From contig NZ_JAEKJB010000001.1 of NCBI RefSeq assembly GCF_016785095.1, positions 62,001 to 126,000 of the forward strand: a DNA stretch of 64,000 bases. The letters run 5' to 3'. Under the pieces are notes generated by a model that ran no database searches, had not been told where the DNA came from, and was given only the letters and a program-made list of their open reading frames with translations. The stretch is from Alloalcanivorax marinus (GTDB lineage Bacteria; Pseudomonadota; Gammaproteobacteria; Pseudomonadales; Alcanivoracaceae). A program made the position numbers and the translations under genes. Positions 29,611 through 40,007 of this stretch are shown one piece after another (position 1 is the first letter of the stretch; each line of letters starts with the position of its first letter).

Positions 29611-30333
29611 ATGGCCTTGTTCGATCTGCCGGCGCCCCTGTTCGCCGCCATCGACGCCGGGATGGCCACGGTGCTGCCCGGCGCCGCCCGCCTCGCGGTC
29701 TGGGCCTTGTTGGCCGGGGTCGGCACCTTGCTGCTCTACCGGCTGCTCTCGCCACAGCAACGCATCGGCGGGGCCAAGCGCGAGGCCCGCGAGGCGCGCC
29801 GCGCCCTGAACGGCTTCGACGGCGAATTCAGTGACGCCGGTCCGCTGATCAAGGCACAGTTCAGCACCGCGTTCCGCCATTTGGGGCTGGTGCTGATTCC
29901 CACCCTGATCTCGATCCTGCCGCTGCTGGCGCTGCTCACCTGGCTGGAGGGGCACTACGCCTATCGGCTGCCCGCCGCCGGGGAAACCCCGGCGGTGCAA
30001 GCCGTGCCGGCCACCTACCAGGCGCAATGGATCGAGGGCGGCGACGTCCCTCGGGTGATCGTGCGCGACGGGAACGGCGGCGGCGCCGTGGCGGAAGTGG
30101 CCATGACCGCGCCGATCCCGGTGGTGGAGCAACGTCACTGGTGGAACACCCTGATCGGCAATCCCCTCGGCTACCTGCCCGAAGAGAGCGGCGCGCGGCG
30201 CGTCACCATCGAGCTGCCGCAGCCACGCTACCTGCCGTTCGGACCGGACTGGATGCGCCACTGGCTGATGGTGTTCTTCCCGATCATGTTGATCGTCTCC
30301 CTGCTGACCTACCGATGGGCGAAAATCGAATGA
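29611..30333 (+). CDS. Multi-spanning membrane protein resembling DUF106/EMC3-TMCO1 (Oxa1 superfamily)
   Basis: A 240-residue inner-membrane protein. A first membrane helix (about 27-46) is followed by a short positively charged coiled coil (QQRIGGAKREAREARRALNGFDG), a second helix (about 87-112), a periplasmic region of about 100 residues and a last helix (about 215-235). Helix, cytoplasmic coiled coil, helix, soluble loop, helix is the layout of Oxa1-superfamily insertase-like proteins of the DUF106/EMC3 type. This is a topology-based match, not a motif match. Its stop overlaps the sulfotransferase ATG by four bases, showing tight coupling. Confidence 0.6.
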   Translation: MALFDLPAPLFAAIDAGMATVLPGAARLAVWALLAGVGTLLLYRLLSPQQRIGGAKREAREARRALNGFDGEFSDAGPLIKAQFSTAFRHLGLVLIPTLISILPLLALLTWLEGHYAYRLPAAGETPAVQAVPATYQAQWIEGGDVPRVIVRDGNGGGAVAEVAMTAPIPVVEQRHWWNTLIGNPLGYLPEESGARRVTIELPQPRYLPFGPDWMRHWLMVFFPIMLIVSLLTYRWAKIE

Positions 30334-31478
30334 ACGCACGGCAATCCGAACCCGATATCGACCCGGGCTTCCAGGTCACGCCCTGGATGCACCACGCCGG
30401 CGGCTGGGTGCATCGCCACCCGCGCGCCTGGATCAAGCTCGGCAACCTGGAAACCCGCATTGTCGGCGATGCCATCGCCGACCTGAGCGTGGACCGGCCA
30501 ATCTACGTGGCCGGCCTGGCCCGCTCCGGCACCACCATCGTGCTGGAACACCTGGCCGCCCACCCGGAGGTGGCCACCCACCGCTATGCGGATTTTCCGT
30601 TTCTGCCGGTGCCCTACTGGTGGAACCGCTGGCTTTCGCTGGTGCCCGGGGCCACCGAGCAGGCCCGGGAACGGGCCCACCAGGACGGCATCAAGGTGAC
30701 CTCGAAAAGTCCGGAGGCGTTCGAGGAAATGCTGTGGATGGCGTTCTTCCCGGACATCCATGATCCGGCGCGCAGTTCCGTGTTGGGCCGCGATGCCTCG
30801 CACCCGGAGTTCGAGGCTTTCTACGACCAGCACATCCGCAAGCTGCTGGCGGTACGCCGACGCCGCCGCTACCTGGCCAAGGGCAACTACAACCTGGCGC
30901 GGCTCGGCTACCTTCACCGCCTGTACCCGGACGCCCGCTTCCTGCTGATGATCCGCGATCCGGTGTGGCATATCGCGTCGCTGATGAAGCAGCAGGATCT
31001 GTTCGTGGCCGGGGAAAGCAAGGAGCCCCGGGCCCTGGATCACATGCGCCGGGTCGGCCACTACGAGTTCGGGCTTGACCGGCGCGCCATCAACACCGGC
31101 GACGACCGGCTCACCGCCTACATCGGCGAGCTCTGGGACGGCGGCAATGAAGTGGAAGGCTGGGCCCGCTATTGGGCGGCCATCTACGACCACGTGGCCG
31201 ACGTATTGGAACGGGACCCGGCGCTGCGCGAAGCGGCCCTGGTAGTGCGCTACGAGGATCTGTGTGGCACGCCCCGGGACACGCTGGAGAAACTGTTCGC
31301 CCATGCCGGGCTGGAGGTATCGGCGAGCACCCTGGAAGACGCCGCCGGCGGGTTGCACGCTCCCACCTACTACCAGCCCCGCTTCAGCGACCATGAACGG
31401 CGCCTGATCGAGGCGATCACCGCGCCGGTGGCGCGGCGCTTTGGTTACCCCTCGGAGGAACCCGGGAACGGCGGGTAG
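30330..31478 (+). CDS. PAPS-dependent sulfotransferase
   Basis: A 382-residue cytoplasmic sulfotransferase. The 5'-phosphosulfate loop is [18 protein letters not shown] (about residues 54-71), and the 3'-phosphate site is [16 protein letters not shown] with R-D-P followed by H and S (about 206-221). A late RYEDL motif (about 304-308) is typical of Sulfotransfer_3-type enzymes. The start is the ATG overlapping the previous stop; open sequence further upstream lies on top of the Oxa1-like gene. Its 3' end overlaps the opposing opgD gene by 34 bases. Acceptor not visible: a lipid, glycan or small alcohol is possible. Confidence 0.85.
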   Translation: MNARQSEPDIDPGFQVTPWMHHAGGWVHRHPRAWIKLGNLETRIVGDAIADLSVDRPIYVAGLARSGTTIVLEHLAAHPEVATHRYADFPFLPVPYWWNRWLSLVPGATEQARERAHQDGIKVTSKSPEAFEEMLWMAFFPDIHDPARSSVLGRDASHPEFEAFYDQHIRKLLAVRRRRRYLAKGNYNLARLGYLHRLYPDARFLLMIRDPVWHIASLMKQQDLFVAGESKEPRALDHMRRVGHYEFGLDRRAINTGDDRLTAYIGELWDGGNEVEGWARYWAAIYDHVADVLERDPALREAALVVRYEDLCGTPRDTLEKLFAHAGLEVSASTLEDAAGGLHAPTYYQPRFSDHERRLIEAITAPVARRFGYPSEEPGNGG

Positions 31479-33097
31479 GTCCGTTCCCCGGCCGGCGGCG
31501 GGAAGTACTGGAACAACCAGGTCTCACTCACCACCCGCCGTTCGGCGCTCAGCGTCAGACGCATGTTCACCGGCTCCGTGGCGTCGCTGTCCGGATACCA
31601 GTCAAACAGAATCCGAAAGCCGTCCAGGTCCTTGACCCAGAGTACATGCAGATCCTTGATCCGCCCGGCGGACACGTCCAGCTGGGTATCGATATCGATG
31701 TCCTGGTCATAGAATTCCTTGAGCCGGCCACCCACGAAATCCACGGCGATACGTTCCGCCCAGACCTCCGGGTAATGTTCCCCCGGCGCCCAGCCTTCCG
31801 GAAAGCCCCCCATGCCGCTCAGGGTGGCGCGCACCCGCGCCAGGTCGGTGTGCACCGGCGCCCGCGCGGCCCAGTGCAGGCGGTAACCAAAGGCCAGCGC
31901 TTCGCCGCCCTTCAAGGGCCGCGCCGGCTTCCAGAACGCCACCACGTTGTCCATGGTTTCGCCGGTGGTGGGCAGCTCCAACAGTTGGACCTCCCCGGCG
32001 CCCCACTCGCCCTTGGGCTCCACCCACAGGCTGGGGCGGTCGTGATAACGGCCGATTACGTCCTCGTAATCGTCAAAGTCCCGATGCGTCTGCAGCAGGC
32101 CAAAGCCCTTCGGGTTGTCGTCATCGAAGGTATTGAACTGAATGCGCGGCGGGTTGTTCAGCGGGCGGCACACCCATTCACCATTGCCGCGCCACATGGC
32201 CAGGCGGTCGGAATCATGGATGCGTGGATGCAGCGTACGGCATTGCCGGCGCTGGTGGCCGCCGCAGCTGAACATGCTGGTCATGGGCGCCACGCCCAGC
32301 TGCGTGATCGCCTCGCGGGGGAACAGATGGCTGTCGATGTCCATCACCACGCCGTCCTCGCCGCAGTCGATCACGAAGCGGTAGGCACCGGCCAGCTTGG
32401 GGGAATCGAGCAACGCATAGGCGGTGAAGCGGGTGGCGCCGGGGGCCGGCGTCTCGAACCAGAAATCGGTGAAATCCGGAAACTCCTCGCGCTCACCATC
32501 GGCGTAGGTATTCACCGCCGCGCCGCGCGCCGACAAGCCGTACTGGTAACTACCGTCCACGGCACGGAAATAACTGGCGCCCAGGAAGGAGACGATATCC
32601 TTCTCGGCCAGCGACGGCGCCTTGAACACCCGGAAGCCGGCGAAGCCGAGATCCTCGCCGAGCTGTGAAAGGTCCACCTCGACGCGCGAGTAATCGAACA
32701 GTTCGGGACGAAAATGAATACGCCGTGCCTGGCCGCTGTCCGGGTCCAGGGAGTGCATTCGCACCGGTTGGTCGAAACCCATGCCGGCATGAATGAACTG
32801 AATGTTGAGGCGCTCACTGTGACCATGCCACAGAGCATGATCCGGATCGTAACCGATCTCGTTGTACTGATGCGGCGTCAGGCCGGCCAGGGTCGGCGGC
32901 AAGGCACGGGCGCCATCGCGATAGGGGCGCGCGGCCCGCTCCCGGGCCCGTTGCCGCAATTGCTTGAAACTGAACGGCTCGGCTTCACCGTCGGCGATGC
33001 GTTGGTTGGCGCGCGCGGCGGCGAACAGCGGCGCCGAGGGCAGGCCGGACCAGGCGGCCAGCGCCACGGCGCTTTTCAACAGGGTTCTACGCTTCAT
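31445..33097 (-). CDS. opgD: Periplasmic glucan biosynthesis protein OpgD (MdoD)
   Basis: A 550-residue Tat-exported periplasmic protein that shapes the backbone of osmoregulated periplasmic glucans. It has the twin-arginine start M-K-R-R-T-L-L-K-S and A-x-A cleavage region. Family blocks follow: [40 protein letters not shown] and [20 protein letters not shown]. Length matches E. coli OpgD (551). opgG and opgH are not in the window. It converges on the sulfotransferase with a 34-base overlap of the two coding 3' ends. Confidence 0.92.
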   Translation of the reverse strand: MKRRTLLKSAVALAAWSGLPSAPLFAAARANQRIADGEAEPFSFKQLRQRARERAARPYRDGARALPPTLAGLTPHQYNEIGYDPDHALWHGHSERLNIQFIHAGMGFDQPVRMHSLDPDSGQARRIHFRPELFDYSRVEVDLSQLGEDLGFAGFRVFKAPSLAEKDIVSFLGASYFRAVDGSYQYGLSARGAAVNTYADGEREEFPDFTDFWFETPAPGATRFTAYALLDSPKLAGAYRFVIDCGEDGVVMDIDSHLFPREAITQLGVAPMTSMFSCGGHQRRQCRTLHPRIHDSDRLAMWRGNGEWVCRPLNNPPRIQFNTFDDDNPKGFGLLQTHRDFDDYEDVIGRYHDRPSLWVEPKGEWGAGEVQLLELPTTGETMDNVVAFWKPARPLKGGEALAFGYRLHWAARAPVHTDLARVRATLSGMGGFPEGWAPGEHYPEVWAERIAVDFVGGRLKEFYDQDIDIDTQLDVSAGRIKDLHVLWVKDLDGFRILFDWYPDSDATEPVNMRLTLSAERRVVSETWLFQYFPPPAGERTYPPFPGSSEG

Positions 33098-33321
33098 CGG
33101 GTTGGTCCTTACCTCTTCCTTGGCCCACCGGCAACCTTACCCAAAGGCGGGATGCCAATGCGTAAAAGCTTGAATAATCGGACTGCGCGGGGCGTCCTCG
33201 GTTCCAACCGCCGACCCCGCCGTCGACCCCGGCCAAACCCCTATTAATTGTCCGGAAATATTGGCGGCGCCATCGGCGGGGTGTATCTTGGTTCGCGGAT
33301 CGAACAGGAAGGGACGCAGCC

Positions 33322-34635
33322 ATGTTGAAACGTATCCTGGCCACTGTGCTGGTGCTGGCGGTGGTGGTGATCGGCGGGTTCGCCGTGTACGCCTGGCATG
33401 GCGAGCTGGCCCCCATGAACGCCTCGGAACGCCCCGACTTCGACGCCGCCACCATCGAGAAAGGCCGGGTGCTGGCCGCCGCCGGCTACTGCGCCACCTG
33501 CCACACCGCCGAGGGCGGCGAGCCCTACGCGGGCAACTATCCGGTGGTCAGTGATTTCGGCACCATCTATGCCTCCAACATCACCCCGGACCCGGACACC
33601 GGCATCGGCGCCTGGTCGCCACAAGCCTTCCGCCGCGCTCTGCACGAAGGCGTGGACCGTGAAGGCCGGCACCTTTTCCCCGCCCTGCCCTACGATCACT
33701 TCACCAAACTCTCCGACCAGGACGTGGACGCGCTCTACGCTTACCTGATGAGCGAAGTGAAGCCGGTGAAACAAAAAACCCGCGACAATACGCTGCCGTT
33801 CCCACTGAACCTGCGCTTCCTGCAGGCCGGCTGGAAACTGCTGTTCGTGGATTTCGGCCGCTACCAGCCGGACCCGGACAAGAGCGACGCCTGGAACCGG
33901 GGCGCTTATCTGGCCGAGGGCATCAGCCATTGCGGCGCCTGCCATACGCCCCGCAATGCGCTGGGCGCCGAGAAAGGCGGGCAACGCTACCAGGGCGCCG
34001 TGATCGATACCTGGACGGCACCGGCGCTGACCAGCCGTAATCCGTCGGCGATGCGCTGGACCGCCGCCGATCTCACCCAGTACCTGAAAGACGGTGCCGA
34101 CGCCTATCACGGTGTCGCCGCCGGCCCCATGGGGCCGGTGGTGCACGCCGGCATCGCCGAGTTGCCGGACCAGGATCTGCACGCCCTGGGCGTCTATTTC
34201 GCCGATATCACCCGTGACGGCGACAGTGCCCCCCTGCCCGACCCGGATTACTCCTCGGTGCAGGCCAGCATCGAGGCCGGCAAGCCGGACCCGGCCTGGC
34301 GGCTGGACAACGGCGAGCGGCTGTACACCAGCGCCTGCGCCGCCTGCCACTACAACGACCGGGCCGACAACCTGCAGCCGACGCGCCCGGACCTGGGCAT
34401 CAACTCCGCCACCCGACTGGACGACCCGGCCAACCTGATTCACGTGATCCTGGACGGGATACCCGCGCAGGCCGGCAACCAGGGCGTGGTCATGCCGGCG
34501 TTCCGCTCCGCGCTCAGCGACCAGCAGATCGCCGCTATCGCCGCCTACCTGAGAGCGACCCGCACCGACCTGCCGGCCTGGCCGGATCTGCCCGCCCGGG
34601 TGGGCGAACTGCGCGCCCACGTTGGAACGCATTGA
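33322..34635 (+). CDS. Membrane-anchored triheme cytochrome c (alcohol/aldehyde dehydrogenase electron-acceptor type)
   Basis: A 437-residue periplasmic cytochrome with one N-terminal anchor (about 5-25) and three CxxCH haem sites: C57-A-T-C-H61, C204-G-A-C-H208 and C339-A-A-C-H343. Triheme cytochromes of this layout accept electrons from AdhA-type alcohol dehydrogenases and IorB-type molybdenum hydroxylases and pass them to the quinol or oxidase chain. It is first in an operon with iorA and iorB (13 bases between its stop and the iorA ATG), so its partner here is the molybdenum enzyme. GGAAGGG precedes the ATG. Confidence 0.9.
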   Translation: MLKRILATVLVLAVVVIGGFAVYAWHGELAPMNASERPDFDAATIEKGRVLAAAGYCATCHTAEGGEPYAGNYPVVSDFGTIYASNITPDPDTGIGAWSPQAFRRALHEGVDREGRHLFPALPYDHFTKLSDQDVDALYAYLMSEVKPVKQKTRDNTLPFPLNLRFLQAGWKLLFVDFGRYQPDPDKSDAWNRGAYLAEGISHCGACHTPRNALGAEKGGQRYQGAVIDTWTAPALTSRNPSAMRWTAADLTQYLKDGADAYHGVAAGPMGPVVHAGIAELPDQDLHALGVYFADITRDGDSAPLPDPDYSSVQASIEAGKPDPAWRLDNGERLYTSACAACHYNDRADNLQPTRPDLGINSATRLDDPANLIHVILDGIPAQAGNQGVVMPAFRSALSDQQIAAIAAYLRATRTDLPAWPDLPARVGELRAHVGTH

Positions 34636-34648
34636 CGAGGACTCCACC

Positions 34649-35122
34649 ATGATCGAGTGCACCATCAATGGAGAGACGGTTCGCCTGGACGCGGACCCGG
34701 ACATGCCGCTGCTGTGGGCATTGCGCGACCTGGCCGGCCTCAGCGGTACCAAATTCGGCTGCGGCATCGGCCTGTGCGGCGCCTGCACCGTTCACGTGGG
34801 CGGCCGTGCCACGCGCAGCTGCATCACCCCGCTCAAGGACGTGGCCGGCGCCGACATCACCACCATCGAGGGGCTGGACGCCGACGGCGCGCACCCGTTG
34901 CAACAGGCCTGGCGGGAACTTCAGGTGCCACAGTGCGGCTATTGCCAGTCCGGCCAGATCATGCAGGCGGCGGCCCTGCTCAAGGACATTCCGGCGCCCA
35001 CCGACGAGGACATCGACGCGGTGATGACCGGCAATCTGTGCCGCTGCATGACCTACCCGCGTATCCGCGGCGCCATCCGCGACGCCGCCGCCGCCATCAA
35101 GGAGGCCAGCGCCAATGGATGA
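34649..35122 (+). CDS. iorA: IorA-type [2Fe-2S] subunit of a molybdenum hydroxylase
   Basis: A 157-residue small subunit carrying two [2Fe-2S] clusters. The plant-ferredoxin-type cluster uses Cys38, Cys43, Cys46 and Cys58 ([11 protein letters not shown]...RSC). The second uses Cys96, Cys99, Cys131 and Cys133 (CGYC...LCRC). I chose the ATG at 34649 because it is preceded by GAGG and gives the IorA length; an earlier in-frame start overlaps the cytochrome gene. It overlaps iorB by eight bases. Named after isoquinoline 1-oxidoreductase; the true substrate may be another N-heterocycle or an aldehyde. Confidence 0.9.
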   Translation: MIECTINGETVRLDADPDMPLLWALRDLAGLSGTKFGCGIGLCGACTVHVGGRATRSCITPLKDVAGADITTIEGLDADGAHPLQQAWRELQVPQCGYCQSGQIMQAAALLKDIPAPTDEDIDAVMTGNLCRCMTYPRIRGAIRDAAAAIKEASANG

Positions 35123-37445
35123 GCAGCGCCTTCCATCCGATGACCGACTGGACGCGCCACGCCTGAGCCGGCGCGCCTTTCTGGTATCCATGTGCGCCGC
35201 CGGCGCGGTGTTCGGTTTCCCGCGCTCCGGCCTGGCGGCGATGAACCCGGGCACCGCCGATGGTCAGCCCCTGGAGGCGGCCGGGCGTCGCTACGAGCCT
35301 ACCCTTTGGTACTGGATCGACACCGAGGGCCGGGTCAACGTGAACGTGATCCGCGCCGAGATGGGTCAGCATGTGGGCACCGCCATCGCCCGTATCCTGG
35401 CCGATGAACTGGGCGCCCGCTGGCAGGACGTGCACATCGACCACGTCGACAGCGATCCCAAGTGGGGCACCATGGTCACCGGCGGCAGCTGGTCGGTGTG
35501 GCAAAGCTGGCCTGTTTACCGACGCGCCGGCGCCGCCGGGCGCGTGGCCCTGGCGGAGAAAGCCGCCGCCCTGTGGGGCGTCAACGCCGACTCGGTCACC
35601 GTGGCCGACGGTCGGGTCAGCGCCGGCTCTCGCAGCATCGGTTTCGGCGAGCTGGTGCGTCAAGGTCTCGACCGCCCGTTCAGCGAGGATGAACTCAAGG
35701 CCCTGCCGCTCAAGCCCCACGATCAACTGACCCTGCTGGGCCAGGATCTGAAGGCCCTGGACATCGACACCAAGACCAACGGGCAGGCGATCTACGGCAT
35801 CGACGCCAAGGTCGAGGGCATGGTGCACGCCGCGCCGATCCTGCCGCCGACCCGCTACGATTGCGCCATCACCGCCATCGACGACAGCGCCGCCAAGGGC
35901 ATCAAGGGCTACCGGCAAACCCTGAAACTGGACGACCCCTCCGGCACCGCGCCGGGCTGGGCGATGGTCATCGCCGACAGCCATTGGGCGGCACGGCAGG
36001 CCGCCGACCGCGTCAAGGTATCCTACCGCACCGGCGACGCCACCGACGTGGGCGAGGCGGAGATCCAGGCCGAGAACCGGCGCCTGATCGACGACAGCGG
36101 AGCCGGCGCCATCATGGACACCGGCGACACCGGCGACGTGGACGCCGCGTTCGCGGACGCCGCCGACACCTTCCAGGCGGATTACAGCACCCAGACCGTG
36201 CTGCACTTCCAGCTCGAACCGGTCAATGCCCTGGTGTTCCGCAACGACGACGGTGTCTGGGAAGTGCACACCGGCAACCAGTGGCAGTCCCTGTGCCTGC
36301 CCTGGCTGCAAAAAGCCCTGGGCGTGGATGAGGACCAGGTGGTGATGCGCACCTATATGCTGGGTGGCGGCTTCGGCCGGCGCCTCAACGGTGACTACGC
36401 GATCCCCGCCGCGCTTGCCTCCAAGGCCCTGGACGGCAAGCCGGTGAAGATGATCCTGACCCGCGCCGACGACAGCCACTTCGACAGCGTGCGCCCGCCC
36501 ACCCTGTCGCGCCTGCGCATGGCTTTCGACGCCGACAAGAAGGTGGTGGCGATGGACAGCTCCGTGGCCTCCGGCTGGCCCACCAAGGTGATGATTCCCG
36601 GCTTCATGCCCAAGGGCACCAATGGCGAACCCTACGACCCGTTCTCCTCGGACGGCATCGACCACTGGTACGGCGTCGGCGCGCAACGGGCCCGGGCGAT
36701 CTCCAATGAGCTGGCCGAACACACCTTCCGGCCCGGCTGGCTGCGTTCAGTATCGCCGGGCTGGATCAACTTCGCGGTGGAAAGTTTCATGGACGAGGCG
36801 GCCCGTCATATCGGCGCGGACCCGCTCCGGTTTCGTCTTGACCACTTCAAGGCCGAGGGCCGCAACGCCGGCCAGGCGCCCAATTCCGTGGGCGGCGCCC
36901 GCCGCCAGGCGGCGGTGCTGGAAAGGGTGGCGGAGCTGTCCGGCTACGGCCGCGACGACCTGCCCGCCGACAGCGCCATCGGCATCGCCACCACCTATGG
37001 CCAGTCTCGCGACATGCCCACCTGGGTGGGCGGCGCCGTGCACCTGAGCGTGGACCGGGAAAGCGGTCGCGTGCACGTGCACAAGATCTGGCTGGTGGTC
37101 GACTGTGGCACCGTGGTGGACCCGAACGGTGCCCGCGCCCAGGTGGAAGGCAGTGCCCTTTGGGGTTTGTCCATGGCGCTCTATGAGGGCACCGAGTTCA
37201 AGAACGGGCGGGTGGTGGACACCAACCTGGACAGCTACCAGCCACTGCGCATGATCGACGCCCCGGAAATCGAAATCGAGCTGGTGGAAAGCACCGAAGT
37301 GCCGGTGGGCCTGGGCGAGCCGGGCACCACGGTGGTGGCGCCGGCCATCGCCAACGGCATCCAGGCGGCGGTGGGCGCGCGCCTGCGGCATCTCCCGATC
37401 ACGCCGGCGGCGGTGCTCGAAGCCCTGAAAGAAGGGTCCGCGTAG
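35115..37445 (+). CDS. iorB: IorB-type molybdopterin-binding subunit (aldehyde/N-heterocycle oxidoreductase)
   Basis: A 776-residue large subunit binding molybdopterin cytosine dinucleotide. It has a Tat signal [10 protein letters not shown] near residue 16, so the complex is exported folded. Cofactor motifs include [13 protein letters not shown] and [19 protein letters not shown], and the catalytic Glu735 sits in [10 protein letters not shown] near the C-terminus. It lacks the FAD domain of xanthine dehydrogenases, and the upstream triheme cytochrome replaces it as electron outlet. Close relatives oxidise isoquinoline, nicotinate derivatives or aldehydes. Confidence 0.92.
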   Translation: MDEQRLPSDDRLDAPRLSRRAFLVSMCAAGAVFGFPRSGLAAMNPGTADGQPLEAAGRRYEPTLWYWIDTEGRVNVNVIRAEMGQHVGTAIARILADELGARWQDVHIDHVDSDPKWGTMVTGGSWSVWQSWPVYRRAGAAGRVALAEKAAALWGVNADSVTVADGRVSAGSRSIGFGELVRQGLDRPFSEDELKALPLKPHDQLTLLGQDLKALDIDTKTNGQAIYGIDAKVEGMVHAAPILPPTRYDCAITAIDDSAAKGIKGYRQTLKLDDPSGTAPGWAMVIADSHWAARQAADRVKVSYRTGDATDVGEAEIQAENRRLIDDSGAGAIMDTGDTGDVDAAFADAADTFQADYSTQTVLHFQLEPVNALVFRNDDGVWEVHTGNQWQSLCLPWLQKALGVDEDQVVMRTYMLGGGFGRRLNGDYAIPAALASKALDGKPVKMILTRADDSHFDSVRPPTLSRLRMAFDADKKVVAMDSSVASGWPTKVMIPGFMPKGTNGEPYDPFSSDGIDHWYGVGAQRARAISNELAEHTFRPGWLRSVSPGWINFAVESFMDEAARHIGADPLRFRLDHFKAEGRNAGQAPNSVGGARRQAAVLERVAELSGYGRDDLPADSAIGIATTYGQSRDMPTWVGGAVHLSVDRESGRVHVHKIWLVVDCGTVVDPNGARAQVEGSALWGLSMALYEGTEFKNGRVVDTNLDSYQPLRMIDAPEIEIELVESTEVPVGLGEPGTTVVAPAIANGIQAAVGARLRHLPITPAAVLEALKEGSA

Positions 37446-37510
37446 CGGACCTTATAAATAGAATCAATAGGCGCATTATCGCGTAAGGGCGTATCATCAC
37501 CGGTCACCCA

Positions 37511-38920
37511 GTGAGCCCGACCGGGAGCCTTTTCTTGCCAGAAAGCAGTACCCCCGCGGACCCTCGTGCCGAGCACGATGGTCTGCCGGCCCGGCAACGC
37601 CGCCTGGCCATGCTCGCCATCGCCACCAGCATCGGCATGTCGGTGATGGACAGCAACATCGTCAACGTCGCCCTGCCCACCATCGCCAACAGTCTGGATG
37701 TAAGCCGTTCCGACGCGGTCTGGGTGGTCAACGCCTACCTGCTGGCGGTGGCCCTGACGCTGCTGCCGCTGTCCTCGCTGGGCGACATCGTCGGCTACCG
37801 GCGCATCTACCGCCTCGGCCTGGGGCTGTTCATCGTCGCTTCCCTGGTCTGCACCCTGGCGGATTCCCTGGTCACCCTGGCGGTGGCGCGTTTCTTCCAG
37901 GGGCTCGGCGCCGCCGGCGTGATGAGTGTCAACGCCGCCCTGGTGCGTTTTATCTACCCGGCCCGCTTCCTGGGCCGGGGCATCGGCCTGAGCGCCATGG
38001 TGGTGGCGCTGTCCTCGGCCCTGGGGCCCACCGTGGCCGCCGGTATTCTGTCGGTGGCGGACTGGTCCTGGCTGTTCGCCGTCAACGTGCCTCTGGGTGG
38101 TCTGGCCCTGTACCTGGCGTCGCGCAACCTGCCGCGCACGCCCACCGATCCGCGCCCCTTCGACTGGGTCAGCGCCCTGCTCAACGCCCTGGCCATCGGC
38201 CTGCTGGTCAGCGCCGTGGATGGCCTCGCCCACGGCATGGCGGTTACCCCGGCGCTGGTGGCGCTGGCCGCCGCCGGCCTGGTGGGCACGGTTCTGGTGC
38301 GTCGCCAGCTGAGCCAGTCGTCACCGCTGCTGCCGGTGGATCTGCTGCGTATCCGCCCGTTTGCCCTGGCCATCGGCACCTCGTTCTGTTCCTTCACCAG
38401 CCAGATGGCGGCCTTCATCGCCCTGCCCTTCTATCTGCACGACGTGCTTGGCTACAGCGCCGTGCAAACCGGCTTGCTGATGACCCCCTGGCCGGCGGCG
38501 GTGATGATCACCGCGCCCCTGGCCGGACGACTCGCCGACCGCTATCCGATCGGCGTGCTGTGCTCGCTGGGCCTGCTCGCCAAGGTGGTCGGGCTGGTAT
38601 TGCTGGCGTTGCTGTCCAAGCAGGCGCCGCTGCCGGTGATTCTCGCCTGCATGGCGTTATGCGGCCTCGGCTTCGGGTTCTTCCAGGCGCCCAACAACCG
38701 GGCCATCATCGGCTCCGCGCCGCGCCATCGCAGTGGCGGCGCCGGTGGCATGCAGGGCACCACCCGGCTGCTCGGTCAGACCCTGGGCGCCGCCCTCACC
38801 GCGTTGGTATTCAGCTTGATGGAAGACGCCATCGCCCCTGCCCTGCTGATGGCCGCCGGCTTCTCCCTGTGCGCCGCGCTGGTCAGTCTGTTCCGGATTC
38901 GGAACGGGACGCCGGCCTGA
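37511..38920 (+). CDS. MFS drug/metabolite exporter of the DHA2 (EmrB/QacA) family
   Basis: An up to 469-residue inner-membrane antiporter with about 14 hydrophobic segments. Family motifs are MDSNIVNVALPTIANSL in helix 1, WVVNAYLLAVA, and motif A as LGDIVGYRRIYRLGL. The start given is the GTG at 37511, but a TTG at 37535 has a far better Shine-Dalgarno (GGGAG seven bases upstream) and may be the real start. It follows the ior operon after 65 bases holding a TATAAA. Its 3' end overlaps the opposing lysR gene by 38 bases. Confidence 0.88.
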   Translation: MSPTGSLFLPESSTPADPRAEHDGLPARQRRLAMLAIATSIGMSVMDSNIVNVALPTIANSLDVSRSDAVWVVNAYLLAVALTLLPLSSLGDIVGYRRIYRLGLGLFIVASLVCTLADSLVTLAVARFFQGLGAAGVMSVNAALVRFIYPARFLGRGIGLSAMVVALSSALGPTVAAGILSVADWSWLFAVNVPLGGLALYLASRNLPRTPTDPRPFDWVSALLNALAIGLLVSAVDGLAHGMAVTPALVALAAAGLVGTVLVRRQLSQSSPLLPVDLLRIRPFALAIGTSFCSFTSQMAAFIALPFYLHDVLGYSAVQTGLLMTPWPAAVMITAPLAGRLADRYPIGVLCSLGLLAKVVGLVLLALLSKQAPLPVILACMALCGLGFGFFQAPNNRAIIGSAPRHRSGGAGGMQGTTRLLGQTLGAALTALVFSLMEDAIAPALLMAAGFSLCAALVSLFRIRNGTPA

Positions 38921-39866
38921 TGAGGTCATCCTCGCCGCTGCGCAAACCACCATCGGCGAGCAGCCGCCATAGCCGCCCGGCGGCCTGGGACAGGGGCCGC
39001 GAACGCAGTCGGTAAGCGCAGGTCTCGGTGGCGGCGCCCACGTCCAGAGGCAGCGGCACCAACCAGCCGGCGGCCAGTTCCTCCTCGATCAGAATGTCCG
39101 GCGCCAGGGTCAGGGCGTGGCCGGCCCGGCACAGTCCCACGCAGGCGCTCAGGGTCGGCATCAGGAATTCCGCGCCGTGGCGCGCCTGCAACATACGGTG
39201 GAACCAGGGCGCCGCGCGCCGGCCGTAGTCCGGCGACACCCTGGGCATGGCCCAGGGCCGGGAGGCGGCGAAGGCCCGCGCCGCCGGTTCCGATTCCAGC
39301 GCCGCCCGGTCCTTGCCACGCACCCAGGCGGCTGGCGCCACCATGCGCAACGGCAGGGTCAGCAGCGGCACCACCACCACATCGTCGTGGTCCGGCACGT
39401 CCCGTTGCCGGCGACCATCGTAAAGCAGGAAATCGTAGCGGTAGCCGTACAGTCCCTCGCGCAGGGTCTCGAAGTGATCGGTGTGCACGTCCAGGTGCAG
39501 GCTCAGGCCGCTCTCCGCCATCGCCCGCGCCAGCTTGCGCGACAGCAGATCCGGCACGAACGGCCCGCAGCCGAGCCGGACCCGCCCTTCCCGGCCTTCC
39601 TGAAAACGCTCCACCAGACGGTCCAGTCCGGCGCTTTCCTGCAATACCCGGCTGGCCTGGCGATACAGCCCGGTGGCGAACTCGGTGGGCCGCAGGGAGC
39701 GGGTATGGCGCTGGAACAGCGGCGCTCCCAGTTCCTCCTCCAGCTTGCCCAGGGCCCGGCTCAACGCCGGCTGGGTGAGCCCCAGGGCGCGCGCCGCCGC
39801 GGACAGGCTGCCGTGCTCATAGACGGCGCGAAACTGAATCAGTTGTTGCAACTGCCACCCGGGCAT
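38883..39866 (-). CDS. LysR-type transcriptional regulator
   Basis: A 327-residue regulator. The N-terminal winged helix-turn-helix (about residues 5-62) reads GSLSAAARALGLTQPALSRAL plus the wing LFQRHTRSLRPTEFA. The C-terminal periplasmic-binding-like domain (about 92-300) would sense a small effector. It is divergent from the Tat-exported sulfatase and convergent with the MFS exporter, so either could be its target. A palindromic T-N11-A site lies between it and the sulfatase at 39937-39951. Confidence 0.92.
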   Translation of the reverse strand: MPGWQLQQLIQFRAVYEHGSLSAAARALGLTQPALSRALGKLEEELGAPLFQRHTRSLRPTEFATGLYRQASRVLQESAGLDRLVERFQEGREGRVRLGCGPFVPDLLSRKLARAMAESGLSLHLDVHTDHFETLREGLYGYRYDFLLYDGRRQRDVPDHDDVVVVPLLTLPLRMVAPAAWVRGKDRAALESEPAARAFAASRPWAMPRVSPDYGRRAAPWFHRMLQARHGAEFLMPTLSACVGLCRAGHALTLAPDILIEEELAAGWLVPLPLDVGAATETCAYRLRSRPLSQAAGRLWRLLADGGLRSGEDDLIRPASRSESGTD

Positions 39867-39936
39867 CGTCTCCCTCCCGCTCCCTGACCGACCTCCACTT
39901 TAGCAGCCCGGGACCGGGCCTGAAGGGCATGGATTT

Positions 39937-39951
39937 ATAACCCCTGTTTAT
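39937..39951. promoter_or_regulatory. Candidate LysR operator between lysR and the sulfatase gene
   Basis: ATAA-N7-TTAT, a symmetric T-N11-A motif (T39938, A39950) of the kind LysR-type regulators bind. It lies 71 bases from the regulator start and 57 bases from the sulfatase start. The AT-rich block stands out in an otherwise GC-rich gap. Confidence 0.45.
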
Positions 39952-40007
39952 GGGCTAACTGCGCATACTCCCCCCAGCCGTTCAAAAAAACAACAAGGGG
40001 TGGTCCG

